DNA of 64,000 bases from Siphonodentalium dalli (GCA_032622095.1 CP136063.1:119432723-119496722), one strand, 5' to 3'; numbered from the stretch's first letter, positions 10,490 to 22,620 are shown. The notes: generated by a model not told the origin, from the letters alone. Translations and numbers: made by a program.

Positions 10490-11130
10490 ACCCTATTTGA
10501 AGTCTTCAACACATCGAGTACTGAAAGGTTATGCTCTCGACATCAACAGAGGTTGTGGCCGCGAATGGCTATTATACTAGGCACTATGCGATATATATGG
10601 CTGCATGTGATGTTTTCTGACAGCCTGAGACACTTTACATAAAGCGGCTGACAAATAAAAAAAATGCAATTAGAACTGTTTCTGTGAGCACCAACGCTAT
10701 TTTAAGTCACGACAGCACCACGAACTGAATGTATATGCTCTCGGTTTTAACTGATAGTGTGGACATAGGACAGTTCTATCAGGAAATAAACAATGTATAT
10801 GGATGGGTTGGTTCCTGAATCCTGGGAGTCTATGACACTTTGTAATAATCGGCTGGCAAATACGAAAGGCGAATTGTCACTGTTTTTTTGGGACCCCCTA
10901 CCCTATTTAAAGTATTTAACATATCACGAACTAAAATTATATGCTATGCGTTTTAACAGAGGGTGTGGAGAAAGGCTATTCGGTCAGGAAGTATACTATT
11001 ATTATGGATAGTACCGTCCCCGAAAGCCTGCGTCACCTTACACAAAGCGAACGGCAAATCAGAAAGACAATTGTTCGATTGTTAGGAGACCACCCACCCT
11101 CCACAAACTGAATATATGACAACATTCTCC
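10490..11130. repeat. Satellite array, right block
   Basis: Three further monomers of the 2,560-4,360 family, with ACACTTTACATAAAGCGGCTG-type cores near 10,629, 10,831 and 11,030 (about 200 bp spacing). The first resumes with CCCTATTTGAAGTC, so the array was continuous before the 4,370-10,478 insertion. Confidence 0.85.
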
Positions 11131-12012
11131 CAGCTACACATAGCACTCTCTTGCGTTTGATTTAGATATAATTACAACTACTTTCGCTTTGACTAAAATG
11201 AGTGCATTTGATTGGTCAAGGCCCTTAGATACGCTTGGTAGCGACAATATCTATCAGTGGAGGGAAGTGTCGTTTCCCGCATCACTGGGGGTAGTGATAC
11301 CTTAACAAGTTCGCAAACCAAGTCGAATATCCATGGGGCGAATTTACCCGGATTTTTATTTTGTCCACCAATCAAATCGCAAGAAATCACTTCCGTTTCT
11401 AGTGGTAACACAAGACGCCAAATCTCAGCGAAAAATGATCGCCGATTAAACAGCAAAATAGTACATTAATTTATTTGGGGATAAAAGAATGTATTACATA
11501 ACTATTCCACCATTAGTATTAGCATTTATCCAGCTTCGTGCCAATACTAATATGACATGGCAGTGGTCATGAGAGCATAGAATGCACATTTGTAGCGATT
11601 GTTTACTTTTCGAGTCGCCAGAGACCACATTTATTCGATGGCGAAGTTTGGGAACACCGCTTCGGAATTGCTATCGAATCGGATTGCCTTTATGACAATA
11701 CATGTTCTAGAATCGTTTTAAATAAGTGAAATTTACACCAGCAAGTACAGTTTAATAGTTTACGGGTGTGGTCTCTTGCTTTTGTGTAGTTGGAATGTCG
11801 GAAACAGCGATCGAATTGTGTGTGTTCATCTCGAACTTCCGGTCGGTCGCCCAATTTATTCTCGACCCAAATTCCCATTTCGGTTAAAAGAGCAGCTGAG
11901 TCCAGACACAAATATCACTTGGGTAGTTTTACCATTTTAGTGTTTTTAATATAGTTTCTTTAAAAAGAACTTGTTTAATCACCAACTAATATGCGGATTG
12001 TCGTAATTATAA
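11131..12012. other. Unassigned stretch between satellite and hairpin
   Basis: No recognised element. Frames at 11,193-11,456 and 11,690-11,911 on the minus strand have no domain or family pattern I know. Two CCAATCAAAT motifs (near 11,213 and 11,370) are present, but nothing else supports a promoter. Confidence 0.35.
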
Positions 12013-12171
12013 GCAATCAACGTCGTTTTCGATGCATCTGTCGGCGTATAGAAGTGTCGGATGCCGAACTACATACTTTGTATAATTTCGCTTCGCGAAA
12101 TTATACAGTATGTAATTCGGCATCCGACACTTCTATACGCCGACAGATGCATCGAAAACGACGTTGATTGC
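12013..12171. repeat. Near-perfect 159 bp palindrome (hairpin)
   Basis: The left arm from GCAATCAACGTCG reads as the reverse complement of the right arm ending CGACGTTGATTGC. Over about 78 bases the arms differ by one substitution (GAAC/TTAC region) and one 2-base indel (ACTTTGTAT versus ACTGTAT). The centre is at TTTCGCTTCGCGAAAT. No ORF. No clear flanking duplication was found. Confidence 0.9.
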
Positions 12172-12329
12172 ATATATAATGGTATATACAACTGAGATAA
12201 CTGCCACCTTGGTGGGAATTCATTTGAACATACTATTTATTTTCTATATTTCTTATTATTCAGAGGACACTAACAATCACATTGGCAACAAAAGCGATTT
12301 TTTTATATTTGTGAGACTATATGTATACA

Positions 12330-13110
12330 TTGTGTGTCATATGTTGTCTATCACAAATCGACGTCGATGCATCTGTTATCAATCAAATATGCAGTTGTGG
12401 TTGTTATAACCGTGGGTCTGGAAGCCTGAATACGTCTATAATCATTTTACAAAATTGCCGTGCCCAATGTTCAGCAAACGAGTCATGTGGGCTCCCATTA
12501 AAATAAATTGGGAAATTTGGTGAAGTTGTTATCAAAAATATGAAATTGTTCGACCAAAAAACGTGTTTGTGGGAGGGGTAGCTAAAATCCAGTATCTTAC
12601 AATCCGTTCAAAATTGTTGTTTGGTTTTTCCCGCATATGATTGTCAGATAACTACTTCACCCTGTGGATTAACATTTTGGGCATTATTGCAATATCCATT
12701 TCAATGATAATGTTTAAAACAAATTGTTTGAAAAAGAGCGATTTTTCACGAAAAATAACTGTTCCGGTTCCATATGGCCGGAAAATCCAAATTAACCAAC
12801 AGTGTTTTTCATATCAGGTAGAGATATGGTATGATGTAGTAATTTTAACACCAACACTGTTGGCAAATAAGTTAGGACTTAGCCGCAGAGCTCGCTTTAC
12901 CAAAATCGTTAATTTCTAGAAAAGTACACTAATGGGTATCGTTCATCGTCCATTTGACAATAGCAACCACTCATTCCGTTATTTTTCACTAACATTGTCG
13001 TGAACAATATATATTTCTTCTTTGAAAAAAGTTTCTTTCAACTTGTTCTACCGTGGGTAGGGGTATCTCGAAAACTAGAGATCTTTTACGATTTGGCCGC
13101 TGTACTAAAG
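12330..13110. repeat. Inner right arm of large inverted repeat A
   Basis: Reverse-complement partner of 1,230-1,970. It contains the mirrored GGGAGGGGTAGCTAAAAT (12,572), AGAGATATGGTATGAT (12,821) and CTTGTTCTACCGTGGGTAGG (13,038). It lacks the second copy of the 370 bp tandem repeat seen in the left arm. Confidence 0.8.
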
Positions 13111-14368
13111 GGAAAAAAAGTGACAATGGATAACGAGAATTAGTCTTACATGAAATGTGCGATGTGCAATCTCTTTGATTCGATCAGATGGCATGGGGTG
13201 CTAATCTATTGAATAGATGGTGTATTTTTGCAGTATAATGGAGGGTTAAGTTATTGGACGCCGTTCGGGTATACTATGTGACATAGCATCTTTCTTGATG
13301 AACCATTTCATGGGATATTGACAGTCTAGTTTTCAATGACACCAAACTTGTGGCCATATATAGCTTGTGCAAAAATAATTATGCGGGTGTGTTTAAATTA
13401 AGACCAATTGGCTGAATCGGTTAATACTATCATGACGCGTCTCAATCATGGTGGGGAATCACGTGGTTTCTAATTGATGAGTATCACGCATTCAAAATGG
13501 CGGACGCGATCTAAAACTCGACCATACGCGAGGAAAAAGGGTAATAAAGTAAGATAAGACATATTACATATTATATTTACAGCTACGAGCAGATGCTATA
13601 CTATTTTTCAAACAAGCTGATACCTCGTTTATGTCCAAATTCATATTTGTTTGCTCTAACATTCTGACCAAAGTTGTCAGTCGAAGGATTCTCCAAGATG
13701 TATGGACTGGTGTATTCCACGCACCTCCGACTGGCAACTTTGGTCAGAATGTTATAGAAAACCACTAAGTATTTCCGAACAAATAATGTATCAACTTGTT
13801 TTAAAAATAAACCAGCATATGCTCGTAACAGTCAAACTGGTAACTGTTTTTCGCAATCCCATGTTTAAGGAACATTTGAAGATGGAATACCTCATTCTCA
13901 TTTATTTCTATTACTATAAACCCTGGGCTGATAACTGAATACCTTCTTATCAGTGCTTACCTACTTAATTCCGAATGATTCATTTGTAGACATTTAAACA
14001 GTCCTTGTCATCGCGATCACCTGTACAATTAGGTAATCCTGTACAATTAGGTAATTGTATTTACATTGTGGAAAATGCGTTTCTGAATTATGCACCTATC
14101 CTTGTGGAACCCTCCACAATACAAAAAAATCTCCAAATAATAACTAGCTGGATATATGACATATTAGGCTATACGATTCGACTCAAATAAAATTTTACTT
14201 TTTAGCATATCCGAACCAAATATGCATTAATCGATCAATGTTGAGCCGAAATTGCAAGTAACCCTTTGCATTCCAGCCAACGTTATATCAGCCCCCATTC
14301 TCAACATACAATGAACTTGTAAGCCCTTCAAGTGTAATCAGAAGAGTTAAATTCTTATTATATATCTA
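13111..14368. other. Unassigned spacer in right half of structure A
   Basis: No gene recognised. It includes a local inverted repeat at 13,654-13,757 and a short tandem duplication of CCTGTACAATTAGGTAAT near 14,022-14,055. Small frames (13,702-13,938 and 14,005-14,190 on plus) have no recognisable domain. Confidence 0.4.
13654..13757. repeat. Local inverted repeat, about 34 bp arms
   Basis: TAACATTCTGACCAAAGTTG near 13,657 pairs with CAACTTTGGTCAGAATGTTA near 13,735. The arms flank a loop of about 35 bases, and neighbouring GTCAG.CG/CCGACTG bases extend the stem. Confidence 0.8.
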
Positions 14369-14710
14369 ATGGGGTGTTTATACATTAGCCGGCTAAGATG
14401 CTATCCGCTTTAGCCGGTTAGCGATAACAATAGAGTGTTTATACTTCGCCGGGTAAGAATTACAGCTATCCGGATATGCAACTATCCAGTTTTCATTTTC
14501 TGGATTAAATTATTCAATACAAGCAACTTGTTGTCGTGTAGATTCTAATTCGCTCTACATTTAAATTAGATCGTTATCTGGTGGCATGCCGTCACGGATG
14601 ATTGCCTTTCAACAATTAACTCGAGAAATATTATTGTGTTAGCACTGATAGACCAGTCCGCTTTTCGCCGGTGTATATTGGTCAGTGTGTCAGTTTGATT
14701 GTATCTAATC
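14369..14710. repeat. Outer right arm of large inverted repeat A
   Basis: Reverse-complement partner of 108-433. Within it, TAGCCGGCTAAG and TAGCCGGTTAGCG flank CTATCCGCTT, and AATAGAGTGTTTATACTTCG is the best conserved run. The arm ends near TCAGTTTGATT. The poly-C beside the left arm has no counterpart here. Confidence 0.85.
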
Positions 14711-15786
14711 AGCTGTCCATAGGTGGTCACGCACTTTGGTTATAAGCTATTATTATAAATACTAACTGGTGATGGTACACGTACTCTGCATGTGCATGGT
14801 ACATTTGTTGCGCATTCGAGGTAATTAAATGTGCGTGTTCATGTACATTTATGTTCATGTGTATGGAAGAAATGCGATGGCGCGTTTCAATGGATTCAAA
14901 CTTAATGGACATACAGTTCAATGCTCTAAATCTGAGTGCGCCATTGACATATATACACAGGGACGGGTCTATATATAGAGGGCCTGATTTGGAGGTGTGG
15001 GACTGCTCATCTTTGGAATTTCCAACTGCACAAAACCTTGAATCTCACCAAACTCACAATTGCGCGTAAATCCATGTACGCACCCCGTTGGGCTTTAATC
15101 TAACTTTCCACTCACAGTAACACTCTAGGCGGCCCCATATTGAGCGATTTCCTTTAGATCTGAACCTGTGTCTAAACCTGGAATTTACCCAATCCTAACA
15201 TGTCTAGTGGTCTGACGTCAAGCAAATTGAACCCCGATTTGATTCAGTTAAATTAAATAGCTGTTTAACAACGGGGCGGGACCAAGACATAATATTATCG
15301 ACCGACCATGGTTATGGCCAGGTGTGAGAAAATTTTGAAATCTGAAAATTGCAAAATCCTAGCACCCAGACTTGCCTTAAGATTTCCAATTGTTGGACAT
15401 TTTCCAAACTTGACACACCTCTAAGGTTGGATCATTTCCAACTGATGGCCTTTTCAGTCCAATAATTTGGCAAAAAAATAAGCAAATGTTGGTCTAATAA
15501 AATCACCACTAATAAATTGTTGGAAAATCAAACTACGAGAACAATTTCAACATATTGTTGATGTCAAATTTCCAACTAATGTCGTGTCAGGTATGAAATT
15601 TCCAGCTTTTGAATATTTTGATTAAAGTTGGGATGAGACACCCCCCCCCCCCCCCCAATCGCCACGGCCCTGTATACATGGACATGGTGAACGCCCAAAT
15701 AAAATGAAAGACATATTTTATTGTATAATGTGCAAACGGAAAATGTATCACATTTGATTCGCGATGTTGAAATTTATATATCTACC
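14711..15786. other. Unassigned stretch, with C16 homopolymer
   Basis: Nothing recognisable as a gene. A run of 16 C lies at 15,641-15,656. The frames at 14,727-14,921 and 14,851-15,069 overlap each other on opposite strands and match nothing I recognise. Helitron-related sequence starts near 15,787. Confidence 0.4.
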
Positions 15787-16050
15787 AGTCACAAAAAACG
15801 GAACTGTGGGGTTAATCGCGTTGATAGTTAAAGAGCGTTCGTATCCACAGTACGTGTCGTTGACAAAGAGCGTATGCGTGTAATGTGATTCTTACGTCTG
15901 TGTCCACATGTGAGCGTGACGGTATCCAGACATGAGCGTGTTGTGTGATTCTTACGTACTTAGGGCTTCCTAGGAACGGGGGAGATTTTCATCGGGTCAG
16001 TTTTCCGCACCTTGAAACGGGTACTCACACCTGATATATATGTGTGACTC
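15787..16050 (+). mobile_element. Helitron-array fragment (interior modules only)
   Basis: Starts AGTCACAAAAAACGGAACTG and continues with GGTTAATCGCGTTGATAG, TAAAGAGCGTTCGTATCC and GTGTTGTGTGATTCTTACG, all interior sequence of units further right (compare 59,080-59,160 and 60,110-60,260). No 5' or 3' terminus is present. It is cut by the hAT-like insertion at 16,051. Confidence 0.65.
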
Positions 16051-16281
16051 AGGGTTGGGGCGATTACATGCCAATGTAATCGATTACGATTACAATTACT
16101 TTTGATTTACATGATTACGATTACTGATTACATTTTTTTCAATGTAATCGATTACGATTACAATTACTTTAGTAAATGTAATCGATTACGTTTTGATTAC
16201 ATTTGATTACAATTGCTAGTTTCCAACCATTTTTATCCCACAACAATAAATAATGAAATGAATTAAATCAAAATATCAAAC
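16051..16281 (+). mobile_element. hAT-like terminal fragment with subterminal repeats
   Basis: Begins CAGGGTTGGGGCGATTACAT, a start common among hAT elements, followed by repeated TGTAATCGATTACGATTACA and related GATTAC words. It interrupts Helitron sequence that reads through elsewhere (GATATATATGTGTG / TGTGTGTCCTTTATAG at 52,752). No matching inverted right end is visible, so it is a truncated or solo end. No transposase. Confidence 0.5.
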
Positions 16282-16580
16282 ATTGTGTGTGTCCTTTATA
16301 GACTCGAACCGATTGAGCTCAAACTTGCTACCAACGGGAAGTGTCATGGGCGGGTTAAATTGTGACCCCGACCTGACCTTGACCTTGAAAATAATTAATT
16401 CAAGGTCAAATCGGGTAAAATTGAAAAACCAAAAATTTAATTAAAAAATTAAAAAGGCACAATTAACTCATTGAAAAACAAAAAAAATTAAATTAAAAAA
16501 TTACTTAAAAAAATTACTTAAAAAATTTAATTAAAAAAATAAAAAATTGTCATGTTTCTGACGAATGCCGCCGGATCTAG
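16282..16580 (+). mobile_element. Helitron-like 3' segment with collapsed hairpin
   Basis: Contains the CTTTATAGACTCGAACCGAT module, an inverted TGACCTTGAA/TTCAAGGTCA block and an A/T tract, then GTCATGTTTCTGACGAATGC. The end reads GCCGCCGGATCTAG, so the second half of the usual hairpin and the CTAACCTG spacer are missing before CTAG. About 90 bases of unassigned AT-rich sequence follow. Confidence 0.6.
16374..16411. promoter_or_regulatory. Inverted TGACCTTGA / TCAAGGTCA half-sites
   Basis: TGACCTTGACCTTGAA and TTCAAGGTCA face each other across a 9-base spacer. TCAAGGTCA is the consensus half-site of ERR and FTZ-F1/SF-1 type nuclear receptors. Occupancy is not known; the motif is part of the transposon sequence. 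Confidence 0.35.
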
Positions 16581-16672
16581 AATTAGTAAGTTCATAAAAC
16601 CTCATACGATCACCTTTCTGGCAACAATTTCGTATATTTTTCAATTTTTACTTGAATTTTTATGGAAAGATT

Positions 16673-18502
16673 ATCTCCTATATATTTTGAGACTTCCGTA
16701 TGTGTGTACTTTATAGAATCGAAAACGGGTTGACCGATCGAGACCAAACTTCCTATCTAAAGATAAAATCGCACGGGAATGATCGTCGCGGCGTTTTGGA
16801 GAAGCTCAGAGCACCCGTTCTCCAAACTCAGTCACAAAAAACGGCATTGCGGTGGTTAATCAAGTGATAATTTAATGAGCGTTTGTATAATGCGCGTCGC
16901 TATAAAAGAGCGTTTGTTTACAATTCAACGCAACGTTATCGCTCGAAATTTAGCATCAAAAAAATTTAATTTCTTTTATCAAAAACATAATTACGTGTTG
17001 GAGTCTATCATTTTAAGAATATATAAGTATTACACACATACACACCAAGTCTCAGCTTAAAATTTTGAAAAATAAGAGTTTTATCGACATAAATCTATTT
17101 TAATGGGAAATCCTATGTTAAAATTTAGCATCGAAAAAAATTAATTTCATCCATCTAAAACATAATTACGTGTTGGACTGTGTCATTTTAAGAATATATA
17201 AGTATTACACACAGTCACACGAAGTCTCAGCTTGAAATTTTGAAAAATAAGAGTTTTATCGACATAAATCGATTTGAATGCGAAATCCTATGTTAAAATT
17301 TAGCATAGAAAAAAATTAATTTCATCCATCTAAAACATAATTACGTGTTGGACTGTGTCATTTTAAGAATATATAAGTATTACACACATACACACCAAGT
17401 CTCAGCTTAAAATTTTGAAAAATAAGAGTTTTATCGACATAAATCGATTTTAATGGGAAATCCTATGTTAAAATTTAGCATCGAAAAAAATTAATTTCAT
17501 CCATCTAAAACATAATTACGTGTTGGACTGTGTCATTTTAAGAATATATAAGTATTACACACAGTCACACGAAGTCTCAGCTTGAAATTTTGAATTTTTT
17601 TGAAAAATAAGAGTTTTATCGACATAAATCGATTTGAATGCGAAATCCTATGTTAAAATTTAAATATTATTTTCGATACACTGTTAAAAATTCTATGGAA
17701 GCAAAATGGTCAACTCGGGACGGGTCAACCGATTGAGCCCAAAATTGCTACCTTTGGGTACTTTTGTCCCGAAAGTGTCACGGACGGGTCAAATCGTGAC
17801 CCCGATGTGACATTGACCTTCAAACTGGTCAATTCAAGGTCAAATTGGGTAAAACTTGCGGATTTCTGTACTTTTGTCCGGGAAGTCTTTTGGACGGGTC
17901 AAATCATGACCACGACCTGACCTCGACCTACAAAATTGTCAATTCAAGGTCAAATCGGGTAAAACTTGCTGATTTCGACGAAATTTGGTACAAATGCAGC
18001 ACCAGTGTCTCGGAACCTGTTGCAGTTGCTTTTTCGAACAAAGCTATGGGACGAATGCCACCAGTGGCCGCCAGAATTGATCTAAGAAGCGTTTGTTTAC
18101 AATTCAACGCAACCTTATCGCTCGAAATATTATGCAGAGAGATTTCACGACGGGATTAATTGACTGTCCGCTCTTTTTGGGGCTACAGGGAAGTTTATGA
18201 CGGGTACCATGAATTAACTCATTGAAAAACAAAGAATGCGTTGTCTGTCGTTCCTAGGAAGGGGGGATTTCATCGGGTCAATTAGAATAAAAAATTAAAT
18301 AAATAGGTCAATTAGAATAAAAATTAAGTAAATATTAAAAATTCAAAAAAACATAAATTAAATTTAAAAAACATTAAATTAATATTAAAAAATAAAAAAA
18401 TAAAAATATTAAAAATTTAAAAAAAATATAAATAAAAACAAAATAATTTAAACAAATGTCATGTTTCTGACCAACCACGCCAGTGGCGGGCTAACCTGCT
18501 AG
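16673..18502 (+). mobile_element. Helitron-like unit 0
   Basis: Starts TCTCCTATATATTTTGAGAC and ends with hairpin CGCCAGTGGCG and CTAACCTGCTAG. Contents in order: 5' module, four 177 bp satellite copies, two GGACGGGTCAAAT...TCAAGGTCA blocks (17,730-17,980), a degenerate internal 3' hairpin near 18,058 (GCCACCAGTGGCC), an A/T tract at 18,280-18,460, and the 3' end. It looks like two older units fused. Confidence 0.7.
16945..17665. repeat. 177 bp satellite, about four copies
   Basis: Monomers begin AAAATTTAGCATCGAAAAAA near 16,948, 17,117, 17,294 and 17,470, each followed by ACATAATTACGTGTTGGACT, ATATAAGTATTACACAC, AAGTCTCAGCTT and TTTTATCGACATAAATCGAT. Adjacent copies are nearly identical. 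The same monomer occurs about 1.5 times near 48,105-48,380 and once near 61,955-62,100. Confidence 0.9.
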
Positions 18503-19840
18503 TCTATACTATATATTTTGAGAACTACGTATATATATATATATGTGTGTGGGTACTTCATAGAATCCAAAACGCGAGTACATATTGAGCTCAAATTTCG
18601 TATGTAAGTGTAAAATACCACCGACACGGGCGTGGTCGCGTTTTGGAGAAGCACAGAGCACCTTCTCTCCCTTCCCAATCATCAAAGTCACCGCAATCGG
18701 CACTTCGGGGTTAATTAATATTCGCTCGCGATCCAAGAGGAGTAACTCTACATTTTGTTTATATCTGTATATGTATATTTTTATATCCATATTCACTTCA
18801 AACTGCTAAACCCGTTGAGCCAAAACTTGCTAATACCTCGCAAAATATAGAATTTACATTTTCTGATGTATACATTTTTTGTTACGGCTGAAAATCTTAG
18901 TCTATTTCCGAAACATTTATATAAACAAGCTCTAAACTTACACCCCTCGATTCCTGCTAACTCACGCAGCTATACACACTGCCCCAAACCGTGAACGCCA
19001 ACGACATTGTTGGCGAGAAAATAGCCCCCAAGCCGTAAATATCAACAACAACGATATTACTAAATACACGTTTTCGGCAATGTGAGAGTTTTCGGGGAGC
19101 CGTGATGCCAACAACAACGACCGAAGCCCTGAATGCCAACAACAGATTCAATGCAATGTTATCTATTATGCAGAGAGATTTCACGACATTACGACGGGTA
19201 CGGCAGACTCGAAATATTATGCAGACAGATTTCCCGACGGGAAGCGTTTGTTTTAAATTCAATGCAATGTTATCGTAGAGAGATTTCACGAAACAAAGAA
19301 TGCGTTGTCTGTCGTTCCTAGGAAGGGGGGATTTCTACGGGTAAATTTTTCCGCCAGAAACAAAAAAATTAATTAAAAAAATTTAAAATTTAATTTCAAT
19401 TCAATGCAATGTTATCGTAGAGAGATTTCACGAAACAAAGAATGCGTTGTCTGTCGTTCCTAGGAAGAGCGGATTTCTAAGGGTAAATTTTTCCGCCAGA
19501 AACAAAAAAATTAATTAAAACAATTTAAAATTTAATTAAAACAATTTAAAATTTAAAAAAATTAACAATAAAAAAACAATTCAGAAACAAAATATATTAA
19601 ATTTAAAAACAAAAAAATTAATTAAAACAATTTAAAATTTAATTAAAACAATTTAAAATTAAAAAAAATTAACAATAAAAAAAACAATTCAGAAACAAAA
19701 TATATTAAATTTAAAAAACATTAAATTCATATAAAAAATAAAAAATAAAAATAAATAAAAACAAAATAATTACAAAAAATGTCATGTTTCTGAAACAAAG
19801 CCATGGGACGAATGCCACCAGTGGCGGGCTAACCTGCTAG
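18503..19840 (+). mobile_element. Helitron-like unit 1
   Basis: 5' TCTATACTATATATTTTGAG abuts the previous CTAG. Contents: 5' module, a CGCTCGCGATCCAAGAGGAG module (18,722) shared only with the unit at 35,455, the ACAACAACGACATTG-type repeat (about 19,000-19,140), short TATTATGCAGAGAG blocks, an A/T tract of about 400 bp, then hairpin CCACCAGTGGCGG and CTAG. Confidence 0.75.
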
Positions 19841-20568
19841 TCTACTATATATTTTGAGACTTCCGTATATATATATATATATATGTATGTGTGTATATAT
19901 GTGGGTACTTCATGGAATCGAAAACGGTTTGACGGATCGAGCTCAAATTTCGTATATAAGTGTAAGAACCCACGGGATCGTCCACGTCGCATTTTGGACA
20001 AGCTCTGAGCACCGATTCTCCACTTCCAGTCATCAAAATCACCGCAAACGCCACTTCGGGGGTTAAGGCATCAACGATCTTTATATTGACCATATACGGA
20101 GTTGTTAACGACGAACGGTCTTTATTGCAAACGACGTGGCTAAACGACTAGCCCCATGCGTCCGAAATACGGATGCGGGACGAAATGCAATTATCTCGAT
20201 TAAAAAGGCAGAATTGATCTAAGAAGCGTTTGTTTACAATTCAACGAAACCTTATCGCTCGAAATATTATGAGATTAATTGACTGTCCGCTCTTTTCGGG
20301 GACTACGGGGAAGTTTATGACGGGTACCATGAATTAACTCATTGAAAAACAAAGAATGCGTTGTCTGTCGTTCCTAGGAAGGGGGGATCGCTCGAAATAT
20401 TATGCAGAGACGGGTACCATGAATTAACTCATTGAAAAACAAAGAATGCGTTGCCTGTCGTTCCTATGAAGGGGGATTTCATTCGGTAAATATAAAAAAT
20501 AAAAACAAAATAATTAAAAAAATGTCATGTTTCTGACCAACCACGCCAGTGGCGGGCTAACCTGCTAG
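19841..20568 (+). mobile_element. Helitron-like unit 2
   Basis: Short unit (728 bp): 5' module with CTTCATGGAATCGAAAACGG, a GGCATCAACGATCTTTATAT module, two nested copies of GGGTACCATGAATTAACTC, then the standard hairpin and CTGCTAG. Its central module recurs at 54,130-54,480. Confidence 0.75.
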
Positions 20569-20752
20569 TCTATACTATATATTTTGAGACTTCGTATATA
20601 TATATATGTATGTGTGTACTTCATAGAATCCAAAACGCGTGTACATATTGAGCTCAAACTTCCTATGTAAGTGTCAAATCCCACCGACACGACCGTGGTC
20701 GCGGTTTAGAGAAGCTCAGAGCACCCGTTCTCCAATCTCAAATCGCCGCAAA
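20569..20752 (+). mobile_element. Helitron-like unit 3, left part
   Basis: 5' end TCTATACTATATATTTTGAG and 5' module up to CAAATCGCCGCAAA, then cut by the palindromic element at 20,753. The unit resumes at 25,635. In the related uninterrupted units (37,141-37,410, for example) about 260 bases lie between these points, so the insertion came with a deletion. Confidence 0.7.
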
Positions 20753-20786
20753 TAGTGTAGTGACTTAGCGACAAAATTTTGTCATA

Positions 20787-22620
20787 TTGGAACGGACTGG
20801 CCAAAACTGCCATTTTTTTTATATTATGTCAAGTTAGGTGTGCTCTTTCAGAAAGTGAACTAGAAACAGGTTTCTGATCAATATTAACCCTTGTTACCAG
20901 TATAAATCCAAGATGGCGGCCAAATTCAATCATTATTTCACCATGTCGTTCCAACTGGTATACAATTTAAGGCACGTGCATAATAAAGGCGTCATTCCAT
21001 CCGGCATTGTCATATTTTGAAGATATTAGCAATCCAGGCTGACCAAATTTGAAAATTATCACTTTTTGGACCAAAAGCATGAAATTTTGTCATAAAATCA
21101 TTCTCGTTTCAATTATTTCTGAATAATAAACAGACAATTTCTCAAAACTGTTTCAGTGCAGATCAAGGGTTAAGATCTTAAAAATTTCAGAATAGTATAC
21201 TGCAAGCAAAATATACAATATCTAGGACAAATTCGTAACCATATTTTGGACATTTTGGATTATGTTAACCCTCACCCCAAAAATGATAAAATTTTGTTTT
21301 TGTGATAAACATCCGATAGAACATGGATGAGAATCTATAAAGGGCACTATTCGATCACATTTCTAAATACTGTAATTGCGATTACACACACAATGACCAA
21401 AGTTGAAATTTACAACTTTTTCGACAAAAATATGCAATTTGGTAAGAAAATCCTCGTCATTTCAAATATTTTGGTCCAATAATTGGTCATTCACACATAG
21501 GATATTTACGATAGTTCAAAATGTTTGGTCTTAAATGTTTTGGACATATATACTGAAAACAATGAATACATTTTCTGTGGTTAATATGTAACAACGTTTC
21601 AGAAAATTTGGTTTATGTTACCCCTCACCCCAAAAATCACGAAAATGTGACTTGGTTGTAAAGATTCAATAAATCTTTGGTTAAATCTTATAAAGTGAGT
21701 TTGTCGATGACAATTAGTCATATATTGTTATGTAACAATCTCATTGACAGTATACTGTTTAAATTTACAATTTTATGCCTAATAACAGCTATATTTTATG
21801 GTAAAATAACCATCATTTCAAATATTTTCAACCAATATATGGGCAATTTCTCAAACATTTCCCAAGATCGTATACCACATGCGGCCTTGAAAGTTTCGAA
21901 AATGACTGTCGAATACAACACATTTAAAGGTGTATACATGTCATGTCTTGGTGAAATAGAATAAAATTCTAAAAATCTATTATACCATAAATAATTTGAA
22001 GGTTTTGACTTATATAATCTTCAAATGTAGCATACAAGAGGGGGTATATATAGACATGTAGTTCAGATCACAACTTTAATTTGTCTATCAATAATAAACA
22101 TAACATAAAGATGGTCTATCTTTGTTTATACTCTGTTCTTAAATTCACGTTTGTTATGTTGTACCTGTAATGTGCACAGTCTGATCATACCAGCAGATAT
22201 ATAGCACAGTCTGATCATACCAGCAGATATATAGCACAGTCTGATCATACCAGCAGATATATAGCAACTCATAGATTGTCATGTTATAATCACCGGTGAC
22301 CATGTTGATACATTGAACAAATATTTTAGGCATTCTTAATATCACAATTACAACTGCATAATTATGAGCATGGTAAATCAGCTATTGCACATTTGCACCT
22401 GTTACAAGTTTGGGATTTGCAACAACACTTGATGAGTTCTGAACACGCAGCTGCAGCTTTTGGTAATGTAGTCCACCATGGTTTACATCCACGATCTTCA
22501 ACTGTCCATTCCCAGTCATGCGGGCCATGTATTGGAATTGTTATGTCATGACAAGTGTACCACAATCCTGTCTGGTTTATGGCTCATTTCATATGCTGTA
22601 TTATATAGGGCCCCTTTTGA
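20787..22620. repeat. Left arm of element B
   Basis: Reverse-complement match to about 23,995-25,634 over its length. Landmarks: ATCCAAGATGGCGGCCAAAT near 20,907 against the mirrored GACCGCCATCTTGGAT near 25,508, and repeated CCCTCACCCCAAAAAT lines near 21,270 and 21,617. Differences are scattered single bases and short indels. Its inner end holds the C-terminal part of the broken gene. Confidence 0.9.
22174..22263. repeat. 30 bp perfect tandem repeat, three copies
   Basis: GCACAGTCTGATCATACCAG plus CAGATATATA is repeated exactly three times. The mirrored right arm (about 24,250-24,290) has only one degenerate copy, so the expansion is specific to the left arm. Confidence 0.9.

Noticed and set aside
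11193-11911. Possible host exons on the minus strand, with nearby CCAAT motifs
   Set aside because: No splice-site pairing, start context or recognisable domain; two CCAAT words alone do not make a promoter.
22174-22263. Possible CRISPR-like array
   Set aside because: Three identical 30 bp units have no spacers between them and lie in a eukaryotic transposon arm; it is a simple tandem repeat.
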